Below the pieces are notes generated by a model. The model worked only from the letters and a program-made list of their open reading frames with translations. It had not been told where the DNA came from and searched no databases. The position numbers and the translations under genes are program-made. Below are positions 45,341-55,703 of a stretch of 64,000 nt of DNA, in pieces. Within the stretch, counting starts at the first letter, position 1; each line of letters opens with the position of its first letter. This DNA is from Dysidea avara (taxonomy: Eukaryota > Porifera > Demospongiae > Dictyoceratida > Dysideidae). The stretch covers positions 1,507,001 to 1,571,000 of the forward strand of contig NC_089275.1 of NCBI RefSeq assembly GCF_963678975.1, given 5' to 3'.

Positions 45341-46505
45341 AATTTCAGGTCAGTTAACGTTCAGAGGAATTGTATTATTGCAATTGTTCTTGTTGTAGTT
45401 ATCAATTATCAGTGACCAGTTTGTGATAGCGTACTTTGTTTGACTAATGACCAAATGTTCTGGTTTACTTGCTTACCCAACAGTTATGTTACTCACTTAA
45501 CCTGCATATGTGATATATATTTTTTTAGTTCATTTTGATTATTCATCCTTTATTGGTACAGCCTGGCATATTGATTTTTTGCACATTCTCTTTTTAATTC
45601 AGTGCCTGCTGGATTGTTTCATCAGAAGATGTCTTTGGTGTTGCGACCGATGTTCCAGGTCAGTTTGCATGTGTGTTTAATTTAAGGTTGACTTCAGTGC
45701 CTGCTCATTCTTTTACAGGTCTCGGTATTGAGTGTCATGAATTTCAGGTCAGTTGACGTACAGAAGAACTGTATTATTGCAATTGTTGTTTTTGTAGTTA
45801 TCAATTATCACTGTATACTAGTGATGTGAATTTGCAGGTCAGTCTACTCAGATGTATCAGGCATAGTGTTGATGGGTTCGAGCAAGTATCCAGTGTAGAC
45901 TGTAGTGGCATCAAGGGTGTTAATTTCCAGGTCAGTTTACATGTTGTGATGTTAGTGATTTTTTCCTAGTACCCAGATGTTAAGTGTATTGTAGTTAATG
46001 CCCACTTGTTATGTTTTTAAAATTATGGTATATCAGTGTAGACAGTGCAACAGTAAGCCTTCTGTGTTGTAGTAACTATTTGTTTCATAATATTATGCTG
46101 TTGTCCCGGAATGGCACAATTTTTGGGCAACCAGTGTGAAGTCCAGTGGTACAAACATTGTATTATGACCAAGTTGTGATAGCGTACTTTTGTTTGACTA
46201 ATGTCCTAATGTTCTGGTTTGACTAATGTCCTAATGTTCTGGTTTAACATGCTTACCCAACAGTTATGTTATTCATTCACTTAGCCTGGGATATAATTTT
46301 TGTTTATTTTGATTATCTATACTATTATTGACACAGCCCAGCATATTGATTTTTTGTACATTTCTCTTTTAATTCAGTGCCTGCTGGATTGTGTCATCAG
46401 ATATCGAAACAAGTGTTTTTGGTATTGCGACCGATGTTCCAGGTCAGTTGCATGAGTGTTTAATTTAAGGTTAACTTCAGTGCCTGCTTATTCTTTTACA
46501 GGTCT
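45341..46505. repeat. mosaic tandem duplication with juxtaposed splice-site motifs
   Basis: 45344-45413 recurs at 45740-45812, and 45415-45730 recurs at about 46165-46506. The repeats carry TTYCAGGTCAG at their joints: CAG/GTCAG at 45348, 45658, 45747, 45837, 45930 and 46442, plus TTTTACAGGTCTC at 45718 and 46500. No reading frame accompanies them. Confidence 0.75.
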
Positions 46506-47531
46506 CAGTATCGTCATGCTGACATACAAGAAATCATCACTATTGTTGGAACTATTTTTAGTCAAGTCTTGATGTGATGTTAATTAACGTTGTTACACAT
46601 AGTTGTATGTTTACCATATGGCAAGAAATTATCATGGCCATCATGAAATTTGAATATTGTGTAAGTTGTGTGGAACAACCCCAACTCATACATGGTCACT
46701 GGCAAACCACGAAACACATTCGAGCCACAACACCACGAACCACATTCGAGCAATCCATTACAAAATTTTGTTGCACCATTTGTGTGTGCATAATACTTAA
46801 TGAAAGCCACAACACAAGCTACATGGTACACACTACATAGAGGTGGTAACCCCTAAAAGCTTGTTACCTTTTGTATTCACCTTACCGGCCTTTGTGGTTA
46901 ATCTATTAAAAATTACATGTAAATAGAGAATTGAAGAGTATGCTAAAGCACCTTCGCTAGTGATTTTGTTCTTCAAACCATAAGACAACTGGCGATTTAT
47001 AAACGCTCGCATGGGGTGTGGTACTAAATGGAATTTAAAAGATTTCTGCTTAAAACGCCATCCCTAGGGAACTTACGGTTCAGCACGCTGTCACAACTTG
47101 TTTATCAGGCATTAGAGTTTGTGTCCACATCGTGTCTTTAAAAGTTATTGTAGGGATTAGAGGTTTGATTGAAGAAAATACGCGTATAGGCAAACCACGA
47201 TTGGATAATGTCAGTGCTAGATGGACTATACAAACACGACTATGTTGACTGGTATAACGTGACAGTAGTTGTAACATAAGGTAGAGAAATAAAGTGAAAT
47301 ACGCCTATTTTTTATTTTGCGATGGTTACTTTTTTATTTTAGCGAGGTCGCAAGAAAACTATGATGACGACTCCTAAAGATTTTTTTATCACGTAACGCA
47401 ATACAAATCTATTGAGAGATGTTGCGTAATTTAGGACTAATATTGCGAAACCGGCCCTACACGTAAATAACTCACAGTAGTGGCCGCGCGTCTTTTAATT
47501 GGGCGTGCGCTTTGTAGTTTCTTGGCCGCGC
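46506..47531. other. no supported gene
   Basis: Overlapping plus (46574-46840) and minus (46580-46831) short frames without domain character. GC rises towards the 3' terminus at 47554. Confidence 0.45.
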
Positions 47532-47549
47532 GACTCACTACCGTGAGTC
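47532..47549 (+). other. 3' terminal hairpin, second family
   Basis: GACTCAC-TACC-GTGAGTC followed by TTGAT. Compared with GACACAC-TACC-GTGTGTC of the first family, position 4 of the stem and its partner have both changed (A-T to T-A), keeping the pairing. Confidence 0.85.
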
Positions 47550-47554
47550 TTGAT

Positions 47555-49384
47555 ACACTCAAAATTATGTCATTACAACTACATGATACACAGTAACTAT
47601 GGCCACATGTGATATTCATCTAAGGTTTCAAGGTTGCATCCAAACCTTCAAAGCTTAAAATAAACAAACATCCATTAATGATGCACTAATTTCTAATGCA
47701 AGTTCTTAATGTCAACTTTGCAGATGATAAGCTCACAGAAATAATTGAATTAACAATGCCTGTACCTAACGGAATTTTCTACTGACTGACTGCCTGAATG
47801 CCTGACTGTCTGATTCCTTCAGAAAAATGTAACGTGATAATGGCTAAGGCTACGGGATTGATTTTTCACTGTTTGACATCGCTTTGGCCTGAGAGGTGTC
47901 TTTTGGCATACCACAGTACGTACAAAACTTTAAATAAGTGAATGCCTTTTGAGTCCTGCTTATTACACATACTCAATTAATTACACTACTAAATAAAACA
48001 AATATTATATGTAGTATATTGGCATTGATAGGGTAAACAATCGTTAATCCCAGGTTTGAAAACTATCAGCCAGTGCATTAGAACATGCTACAAATGGTGT
48101 CTTTGATCAGCTCGCAAATATCAGTAGAATATACCACAGAATATTTTATTTTATTTTGTAGCAACATATCAGGGCATACATGTACTAAGGCACTTTTGGG
48201 CTTGTTTATACATAACTAATACTACCAATACTTGTGAGGCTGGTTTCTGGTCAATAGTTGTTTTTGTGAGAGAAAGTGCAAACCTTCTAATATACAGTAC
48301 CACCATACTGTATGATAGAACAGCAATTATCAGACTGAGGGCAGGGTTTCAAATCAGATCCAAATACTCATAGTTGTGTTGTTAATTTTACTTACAGTAT
48401 GTCACAGTTGTTACCTAATTTCTACTCGCTGTCTCTCTGAGTGTTCCTCCATGTGGTATATTTTATGTCTAAAGAAAAAAGTTTTGTAATATAGCTTATG
48501 TATCCTTCTTATGCAGTTAAAGGAAGTATAAAATGTTACTAAAATATACTGCTGTTCTCATAAGGTGAAACAACAAAGGAATTGCTTTAATTGGATAATT
48601 GCATTAAAATCTGCTTGAATGTTAAAGCAGCAGATATCACACTTGATCATCACTGAAATATAACTTAGTAATGTATATGTACTGGTATAAGAATTGATAT
48701 CATTTAGAGCAATAATCACATTAACATATCAGCAAAGCAAATAGCTAAGAACAACCAACACTTTGAATAACATCACTTAGCTTTTTCAAGATACCAGTTG
48801 TATGATCAGTCAAAATTACAGGCACACATCAATAATTAGTTTTATTTAAAGAACCTAGTAATGGTGCTTTGATATAGTTGAACTGGCAAGCTAACCATGG
48901 AGCAAAATTCATTAAGGTCATTATATTGATAAATTATTATCATTACAGTACTACTGGTGACAGCAGTAGTGGATCTAGAGGGGTTTATATGGGTATTCTG
49001 GAAATGATATCAAAATCTAATACTATTCCAGATCACCAGCAATGAATTAACATGTCAAACTAGGGAGACCTGAGTATATGTTCTTACTGAGCTCTAAGAG
49101 GCCATTTTAGTTGTATGACTACAAGTAAATATTCAGTAGCCGGAGTTTAGCAGCTGAAAACAATTATCATTGCTACAACATTAAATATTTTGGTCTGCTA
49201 CTGCTACATGTGGTACCAGCATACGTAACTATAATATATAAATAGTAAACAAAATGGACCATAGAAACTTTTAATATGGCATGTGTACATTCACAAGTAA
49301 TAGTTATACAGGGACAATTTGTAGTGTATGGAATTTATAAACCTGAAGGTCCAAGGGGTCTATAAATTCCACAGACTTCACATC
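47555..49384. other. intron-like sequence
   Basis: No exon or RNA gene recognised. A lone CAGTAGTGGATCTAGAGGGG near 48966 looks like one end of an old MITE; a complementary-type end (TAGATCCACCACTGG) occurs far away near 63200. Confidence 0.5.
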
Positions 49385-49786
49385 AGGCTTGAGCCAATTA
49401 TGCAGTGCTCAAAAATCCAGCCTATTATGCTCAAAATTATGTCTTCAGAATCAAGATTATGCTCAAAAGCTGACTGTTTTATTAGAGTATATCTGCATTT
49501 CCTGACTGCTCTATTAGAGTAAGCGACTGCTCTATTAGAGTATCTCGATCTTATTTCGTGAATAATCAGTCAAGAAATAGTAGTAATAATAATAACACTA
49601 CAAGGTTTTTTGATATGAAATGAAGTAATAATGTGCAGTGTGTTTATGTTGTGCAGTATTTTTGGCAAGTGCATCGTGTGTTTTAATTGAAATTCTTGAA
49701 AATCATCCTATTATGCTGGCATAATGCTTGATGCTTTTGCTAGCCTATTATGCTCGAAATTATGCTGGCTTAATTGGCGCAAGCCT
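49385..49786. mobile_element. MITE related to 9936-10397, 402 bp
   Basis: Ends AGGCTTGAGCCAATTA / TAATTGGCGCAAGCCT are inverted repeats (15 of 16). The interior has CCTATTATGCTCAAAATTAT phrases like the hAT-like MITE at 9936 and three CTCTATTAGAG-type motifs (49472-49552). Flanking duplication not evident. Confidence 0.7.
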
Positions 49787-50048
49787 CTGGTCCCATAAGT
49801 GTACTTTAGACTCTATTTTACTTTACACACAGATTAGTTATGTTGGCCATGTTTCTGCTGTAGTGCCAGCAAAAGCAGCTGTTTTTTTCATGATAACACT
49901 AGCACCATTCCAACCATGCAATGGATGTGTGGCACAAGTAATCACTCTCTTTACTTCACTGCACATTAGTAGTGCATATACTCATCAGATAAGCATAGTT
50001 TTTCAGCATATGTTATATTGTGCCTAAAACCGTGGAGTATAATGATTA
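49787..50048. other. no feature seen
   Basis: Short unique-looking stretch up to the A preceding copy B. A 99-codon frame at 49728-50027 overlaps the MITE end and is not supported. Confidence 0.5.
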
Positions 50049-50376
50049 TCTAATCCAAAACAGCCAAGCTGTAAAAAAAGTGTGCGGCCCTCAGAAAGGC
50101 TATGGTGAAAAAAGATGTGAAATCCAAGGTGGCGGCCAAGAAATGGCTGTGATGGTAGGTTAATGGTAAAAATTTTAATGACGACAATTCAGGTGAATTT
50201 TTGTGCCGCTTCACAAAATTTACCTAAATTGTCATTATTAAAATTTTTACCATTAACCTACCATCACAGCCATTTCTTGGCCGCCACCTTGGATTTCACA
50301 TCTTTTTTCACCATAGCCTTTCTGAGGGCTGCACACTTTTTTACAGCTTGGCTATTTTGGATTAGATTTCATTTCT
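50049..50376. repeat. 5' terminal fold-back of copy B
   Basis: Arms run from TCTAATCCAAAACAGCC to GGCTATTTTGGATTAGA. The arms contain the same Lys/Ala-rich frame as copy A (A-M-V-K-K-D-V-K-S-K-V-A-A-K-K visible in the left arm). The centre contains GTGCCGCTTCACAAAATT. Confidence 0.88.
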
Positions 50377-50393
50377 TTTTGTATTTGTATACC

Positions 50394-50420
50394 CCAAAGC
50401 CGGCCTATGGCCAGCTTTGG
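50394..50420 (+). other. conserved hairpin followed by T-run
   Basis: CCAAAGCCGGCC-TAT-GGCCAGCTTTGG with one C.A mismatch, then GACTTTTTT. Further on, TTTTTTCTTTACTACAG/GAAGAAGAAAAG looks like a polypyrimidine tract plus splice acceptor and a captured exon start. Confidence 0.6.
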
Positions 50421-50534
50421 GACTTTTTTAACCTATGTTTTTTTCTTTACTACAGGAAGAAGAAAAGATGAAGTAGATGTACTTTAAATATTTTATCAGT
50501 AAATGTACAAATTATATATGCTGTATAATACATA

Positions 50535-50773
50535 TGTGACCGGATTTGCGAAAAGGGGTCTTCCACACACATCCAATTTGCCAACTTTGACAATTGATAA
50601 CTTCAGATTGGAAAGAGCTATTGCCTTGAAATTTGGGCAGTGGTGCGCACCACTATAGCTGAATACATGGTGAAATTTTCAGGTTAATATGTTACTTGAA
50701 CACTGAGTTATAGTCTCCAACGTTTATGGAATTGGGTGTGTGTGGAAGACCCCTTTTCGCAAATCCGGTCACA
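50535..50773. mobile_element. TGTGACC MITE inside copy B
   Basis: TGTGACCGGATTTGCGAAAA and its complement TTTTCGCAAATCCGGTCACA form long, perfect inverted ends. TA flanks. Present at the same place in copy C, so it inserted before B and C diverged. Solo relative at 703-916. Confidence 0.92.
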
Positions 50774-50796
50774 TTATATTGATTACAGAAATCTCC

Positions 50797-52612
50797 ATGG
50801 TGGTTTCTTTGTAATTGAACACTCTACAAGGTGACTTCTTCTAATTGTTCTCTCTACAGGGTGAATTGTTTGTAGCTGAACGATCTACAAGGTAACTTCT
50901 TCTAGCTGATCTCTCTACAGGGTGATGTGTTTGTAGCTGAATTCTGTATAGGTGATTTGTTTGCAGCTGAGCTCTTTACAGAATGGTTTCTTTGTAGCTG
51001 AACTCTCTAAAAGGTAACTTCTTCTAACTGATCTTTCTACAGGGCAATTTGTTTCTGGCAGAATTTTCTACAGGGTGATTTCTTTGCAGCTGAACTCTCT
51101 ACATGGTGGTTTCTTTGTAGCTGAACTCTCTACAAGGTAACTTCTTCTAACTGATCTTTCTACAGGGTGATTTGTTTGTAGCTGAACTATCTACAAGGTA
51201 ATTTCTTCTAGCTGATCTCTCTACAGGGTGATTTGTTTGTAGCTGAATTCTGTACAAGTGATTTGTTTGCAGCTGAGCTCTTTACAGAATGGTTTCTTTG
51301 TAGCTGAACTCTCTACAGGGTGATTTGTTTGTAGCTGAAATCCCTACAAGGTAACTTCTTCTAGCTGATCTTTCTACAGGACGATTTGTTTGTAGCTGAG
51401 TTCTCTACAGGGCGTTTGTTTGCAGCTGAATTGTCTACATGGTGGTTTCTTTATAGCTGAACTCTCTACAAGGTGACTTCTTCTAGCTGATCTCTCCACA
51501 GGGTGATTTGTTTGTAGCTGAACTCTCTACAGGTGATTTGTTTGTAGCTGGACTCTCTACAAGGAGATACTTCTAGGTGATCTCTCTACAGGATTCCTTG
51601 TTTCTAACTGAACTCTCAACAGGGTGATCTGTTAATAGCTGAACTTTCTACTGGGTGATTTGTTTGCAGCTGAACTCTCTAAATGGCGGTTTCTTTGTAG
51701 CTGAACTCTCTACAATGTGACTTGTTTCTAGCTGATCTTTCTACAGGGTGACTTGTTTCTAGCTGAACTCTCTACAGGTGATTTGTTTGTAGCTGAACTC
51801 TCTACATGGTGGTTTCGTTGTAGCTGAACTTTCTACAAGGTAACTTCTTCTAGCTGATCTTTTTACACTGCATAATTTGTTTGTAGCTGAGTTCTCTACA
51901 GGGTGATTTGTTTGCAGCTGAACTCTCTACATGGGAGTTTCATTGTAGCTGAACTCTCTACAATGTGACTTCTTCTAGCTGAACTCTCTACAGGGTGACT
52001 TGTTTCTAGCTGAACGCTCTACAGGTGATTTGTTTGCAGCTGAACTCTCTACATGGTGGTTTCTTTGTAGCTGAACTCTCTACAAGGTAACTTCTTTTAA
52101 CTGAGCTCTGTACAGGGTGAATTGTTTGTAGCTGAACTATCTACAAGGTAACTTCTTCTAGCTGATCTCTCTACAGAATGATTTGTTTGTAGCTGAACTA
52201 TCTACAAGGTAACTTCTTCTAGCTGATATCTCTACAGGGTGATTTGTTTGTAGCTGAATTCTGTATAGGTGATTTGTTTGCAGCTGAGCTCTTTACAGAA
52301 TGGTTTCTTTGTAGCTGAACTCTCTACAAGGTAACTTCTTCTAGCTGATGTATCTACAGGGTCACTAGTTTGTAGCTGAATTCTCTACATGGTGGTTTCT
52401 TTGTAACTGAACTATCTACAAGGTGACATCTTCTAGCTGATCTTTCAACAGGGTGATTTGTTTGTAACCTAACTCTCTACAAGAAAACTTCTTCTAACTG
52501 ATGTCTGAACAGGGTGAATTGTTTGTAGCTGAACTCTCTACAGGGTGATTTGTTTGTAGCTGATCTCTATACAGGTTACTTATTTCTAACTGATCTCTTG
52601 AATTCTGTTCAG
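50797..52612 (+). repeat. 31-bp minisatellite array of copy B (~1.8 kb)
   Basis: Same monomer as copy A, with a three-way alternation of TTTCTTTGTAGCTGAAC, TTCTTCTAGCTGATC and TTTGTTTGTAGCTGAAC that gives a higher-order period of roughly 90-95 bp. Confidence 0.95.
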
Positions 52613-52615
52613 GGT

Positions 52616-53461
52616 GACTGCTCTATTAGGATGACTGCTCTATTAGAGTATCTCGATCTCGCACTTGCTACACCAAGTTGGATTTCGTGTTATAACTCCG
52701 TGGCTTTAAGTCTGATTCTTCTACACCATTGAAGAGCCTTCCTAAGATGATAACTCCATCTGTACAGCGATTTTCAAAGCATTACCCCAAGTGGTTTATC
52801 TGGTAGGCGTGGCAAGCATAATAATAATAATAATAATAAAAAAATTAGCTAATCTCGATTGCGTAATTGTTACACACTGTTGATTTTTTCGCTGTATCTT
52901 CCTGGTTTTTAGCTCGATTTCTTTCAAACCACAAAAGGTTTGAGGTTCAATAGTTAACCTATTCACCCACTGACTTTCAGCTTCTTCCCATACGCGGTTT
53001 ACCCTGTAGGCGTGACAACATATTGGTGTTATTTTTCGTGCATAATCGCTCATAACTCTGCCTGTTTATGGTATTTCAGCCAAAGTTGGTACCGAGATGC
53101 GCCTTTATACCCCCCTTCTGTGTGCAAACTTTCAAGGCAATCGGATAACGCGTTCGCGTTTTATAGCAGTTTTTGTAAGTGTGCGAAAAGAGGAAGAAAA
53201 ATAAGAAGAAAAAAAAACGAAGAAACTAAGCCAATTTTTGAAGTCGTATATCTCAGAAATGCCTGAAGCGATTTCGCTCAAATTTGGAATGTGGAGTACT
53301 GAAGTTGGAGGGAATGTACACAGCAAAATTTGTCTTGTTTCATCAAGGCAGCACAGGGCTACGGAGGTGCGAAAATTGCGTTTTGTTTCTTCCTATCAAT
53401 ATACTCACGGGGTTGCGCGCCGGCTTCTTGGGCCGCACGACACACTACCGTGTGTCTTGAT
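52616..53461 (+). repeat. 3' module of copy B with terminal hairpin
   Basis: Opens with two CTCTATTAGRG motifs and closes with GACACAC-TACC-GTGTGTC (53439-53456) and TTGAT. About 845 bp, close to 59389-60230. AATAATAATAATAATAATAA at 52810 is a length-variable microsatellite inside it. Confidence 0.88.
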
Positions 53462-53815
53462 TAGAAAACAAGGTGGAGTATATGAGATTTATTTTCCACC
53501 CACAATGGCTGATGTTGAGTCTAAATTTCTATAGCACATTATTTTCAAAGCATAAAATATTTGAAAGTTTTCAAGATCTGAATTTCAAAGGTTTTAAATA
53601 AATATTGCTTGTGGTATGATACATAGAAAATTCTCTAGGAGGCAAGTACATTAGAACGTAAAAATCATCTAAACACTTTAACAGAGCAATTATACTGACC
53701 CTAATGAAACCATCACCTGAATGGTATGTGACCACTTCTTTGAATAATGGCACTTTAGATTGCAGTTTTATGCAGTGACCAGAAGAAAGTTTTTTTTACA
53801 TTCTTTTGTGTACAG
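53462..53815. other. intron sequence before the CARD-like exon
   Basis: AT-rich, ends in a polypyrimidine tract and TGTACAG acceptor. Confidence 0.6.
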
Positions 53816-54106
53816 GTGCCATTGATTGTGCCAAGGCAGCACAGAAAATTAAATGTGTCTATGATAAGCTTGTCAGGTTGCCAATCAAGTCAATGCTACC
53901 ACAGCTTTACTCCAACGAAGTGATAACACTAGAGCAGAAAAAGAAAATTGCCGTCAAAGAGCTAGAGATTGACGGAATGCTATACTTTCTTGATGAGGTG
54001 TTGATTATGAGTTTAGAGCTGGACATGACAGAGATCTACAACAAGTTCATTAAGGTATTGGAGGACAGTGATGATTTGATTCAGCGTGGAATGGCTAAGG
54101 AAATAG
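53816..54106 (+). CDS. exon encoding a CARD-like (death-fold) domain
   Basis: 291 bases, acceptor TTCTTTTGTGTACAG, donor ATAG/GTGAGG, phase 1-1. About 97 residues predicted almost wholly helical, in the CARD pattern: K-L-V-R-L-P-I-K with M-L-P-Q-L-Y-S, then V-I-T-L-E-Q-K-K-K-I, then M-L-Y-F-L-D-E-V, then Y-N-K-F-I-K-V-L-E-D-S and G-M-A-K-E-I. CARDs assemble with one another in cytosolic immune and apoptotic complexes (established). A symmetrical phase 1-1 exon is typical of a shuffled domain. The frame runs on to a stop 15 bases past the donor, so the exon could alternatively be terminal if the intron is retained. It sits between composite copies B and C. Confidence 0.72.
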
Positions 54107-54631
54107 GTGAGGGTGGATGCCTATAAACATTTGTACAATATATGTTTTATAAGCAAATTTAATGCATCTCATAATAAATTATTTTTACGACTAACTTCGG
54201 CTTTGGATATTTTTTGATATAGACAAGGATATCAACTAAGCCAAAAAGGTGGAATCAATACAACTCTAGTTTCTTACTATTATTTAACATACGAAAAGTA
54301 CAGGTGTAGCTTCTGTTACACAGTATTAATCCAATATTTGCTACCCTATTTTACATTCACCAATACTCAATTGGCAGCTTGTATATTTACAGTGTACACA
54401 AGTCAAATAAAGCTATTGATCAGACAGGGAAGCACTAAGGCTCTAACCTCATTGTTTTGTTTAGGATGTGATTTGTAGTATGATGCAGCCCCCCAAATGT
54501 AAACTGAATAGATTAAATAATCTGCTAGCCACAGCCTATTACAACTGATTTCTGATTATGGTAGTTTTTGGCCTCTGAAGGCCTTCATAAAACGTGTTCT
54601 TAAAAGTGGTTAAAAAACAAACGAAAAAGTT
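54107..54631. other. no feature seen
   Basis: AT-rich sequence downstream of the CARD-like exon. No further exon recognised. Confidence 0.5.
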
Positions 54632-54706
54632 GCCTGTAGTGGGAATTGAACCGGGTACCTCTTACTTTGAGATAGTGTCTTATCACTGTACCAAGTGTAT
54701 CCAGGT
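54632..54706 (-). repeat. tRNA-derived sequence (SINE head or dead tRNA)
   Basis: The minus strand has a perfect B box GGTTCAATTCC (54642-54652) and an A-box-like TTGGTACAGTGATAAG about 30 bases upstream, the spacing of an internal RNA polymerase III promoter. The acceptor and T stems do not pair well, so it is not a working tRNA. A T-rich tract follows. A SINE is the likeliest source. Confidence 0.5.
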
Positions 54707-54950
54707 GGCTAAAGACTGTTTTGTACTGCTTACAAATGCTATAATAATAGTATAATAAGTTCCTGATTAACCCTGTAGTCAACAAAATATTTGCCAAAGA
54801 GATTTTTATTAGCTTCAGTAATCAGATAACCTAGCTGTTTTAAATACTTTTGACTAAAAGTTGGTGTTTTAGTTAAAGCGCTACAAATTGTACCTATAAA
54901 ATTGCTATAAATCAATTTTGGTGAACTTTGAGACATTGTGAAAGCTAAAA
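54707..54950. other. no feature seen
   Basis: AT-rich stretch up to the A preceding copy C. Minus frames here are short and unsupported. Confidence 0.5.
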
Positions 54951-55267
54951 TCTAATCCAAAACAGCCAAGCTGTAAAAAAAGTGTGCAGCCCTCAGAAAG
55001 GCTATGGTGAAAAAGGATGTGAAATCCAAGGTGGCAGCCAAGAAATGGCTGTGATGGTAGGTTAATGGTAAAAATTTTAATAATGACAATTCAGGTGAAT
55101 TTTGTGCCACTTCACAAAATTCAGCTCAATTGTCATTATTAAAATTTTTACCATTAACCTACCATCACAGCCATTTCTTGGCCGCCACCTTGGATTTTGC
55201 ATCTTTTTTCACCATAGCCTTTCTGAGGGCCGCACACTTTTTTTACAGCTTGGCTGTTTTGGATTAG
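54951..55267. repeat. 5' terminal fold-back of copy C
   Basis: Arms TCTAATCCAAAACAGCC / GGCTGTTTTGGATTAGA with the Lys-rich frame in each arm, as in copies A and B. Confidence 0.88.
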
Positions 55268-55295
55268 ATTTCATTTCTTTTTGTATTTGTATACC

Positions 55296-55322
55296 CCAAA
55301 GCCGGCCTATGGCCAGCTTTGG
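55296..55322 (+). other. conserved hairpin followed by T-run
   Basis: CCAAAGCCGGCC-TAT-GGCCAGCTTTGG then GACTTTTTT, same as copy B. Confidence 0.6.
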
Positions 55323-55436
55323 GACTTTTTTAACCTATGTCTTTTTCTTTACTACAGGAAGAAGAAAAGATGAAGTAGATGTACTTTAAATATTTTATCA
55401 GTAAATGTACAAATTATATATACTGTATAATACATA

Positions 55437-55674
55437 TGTGACCGGATTTGCGAAAAGGGGTCTTCCACACACATCCAATTTGCCAACTTTGACAATTGAT
55501 AACTTCAGATTGGAAAGAGCTATTGCCTTGAATTTTGGACAGTGGTGAGCACCACTATAGCTGAATACGTGGTGAAATTTTCAGGTTAATATGTTACTTG
55601 AATACTGAGTTATGGTCTCCAACGGTTACGGAATTGGATGTGTGTGGAAGACCCCTTTTCGCAAATCCGGTCAC
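55437..55674. mobile_element. TGTGACC MITE inside copy C
   Basis: Same element and position as 50535-50773. The right flank keeps TAATATTATATT where copy B has lost four bases. Confidence 0.9.
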
Positions 55675-55703
55675 ATAATATTATATTGATTACAGAAATC
55701 TCC

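Larger units (their letters stand above)
42391..47554 (+). mobile_element. candidate second-family composite element (5.2 kb)
   Basis: The left end TCTAATCCACCCC opens a long fold-back, as in copies A-C. The right end is the hairpin GACTCAC-TACC-GTGAGTC plus TTGAT, as in A-C but with a paired base change. The fold-back right arm and the 3' end share TTGTAGTTTCTTGG-CGCGC (43157-43177 versus about 47511-47531), linking the two ends. There is no 31-bp satellite; instead a mosaic of tandem duplications (45341-46505). The base before the left end is T, not A, and no empty site is available, so treating the whole interval as one element is inference. Confidence 0.5.
50049..53461 (+). mobile_element. 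composite Helitron-like element, copy B (3.4 kb)
   Basis: Same order as copy A: fold-back 50049-50376, hairpin with T-run 50394-50428, an embedded TGTGACC MITE (50535-50773), a short 31-bp array (about 50797-52612) and the 3' module 52616-53461. It begins A/TCTAATCC and ends CTTGA/T. Nearly identical to copy C except for array length, but the flanks differ, so they are separate insertions or one homogenised pair. Confidence 0.8.

Noticed and set aside
54632..54706. Functional tRNA gene
   Set aside because: B box is perfect, but acceptor and T stems do not pair.
50163..55389. Phe-rich frames in copies B and C (102 and 95 codons)
   Set aside because: They cross the fold-back right arm and T-runs. 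The plausible coding signal in the arms is the Lys/Ala-rich frame on the other strand.
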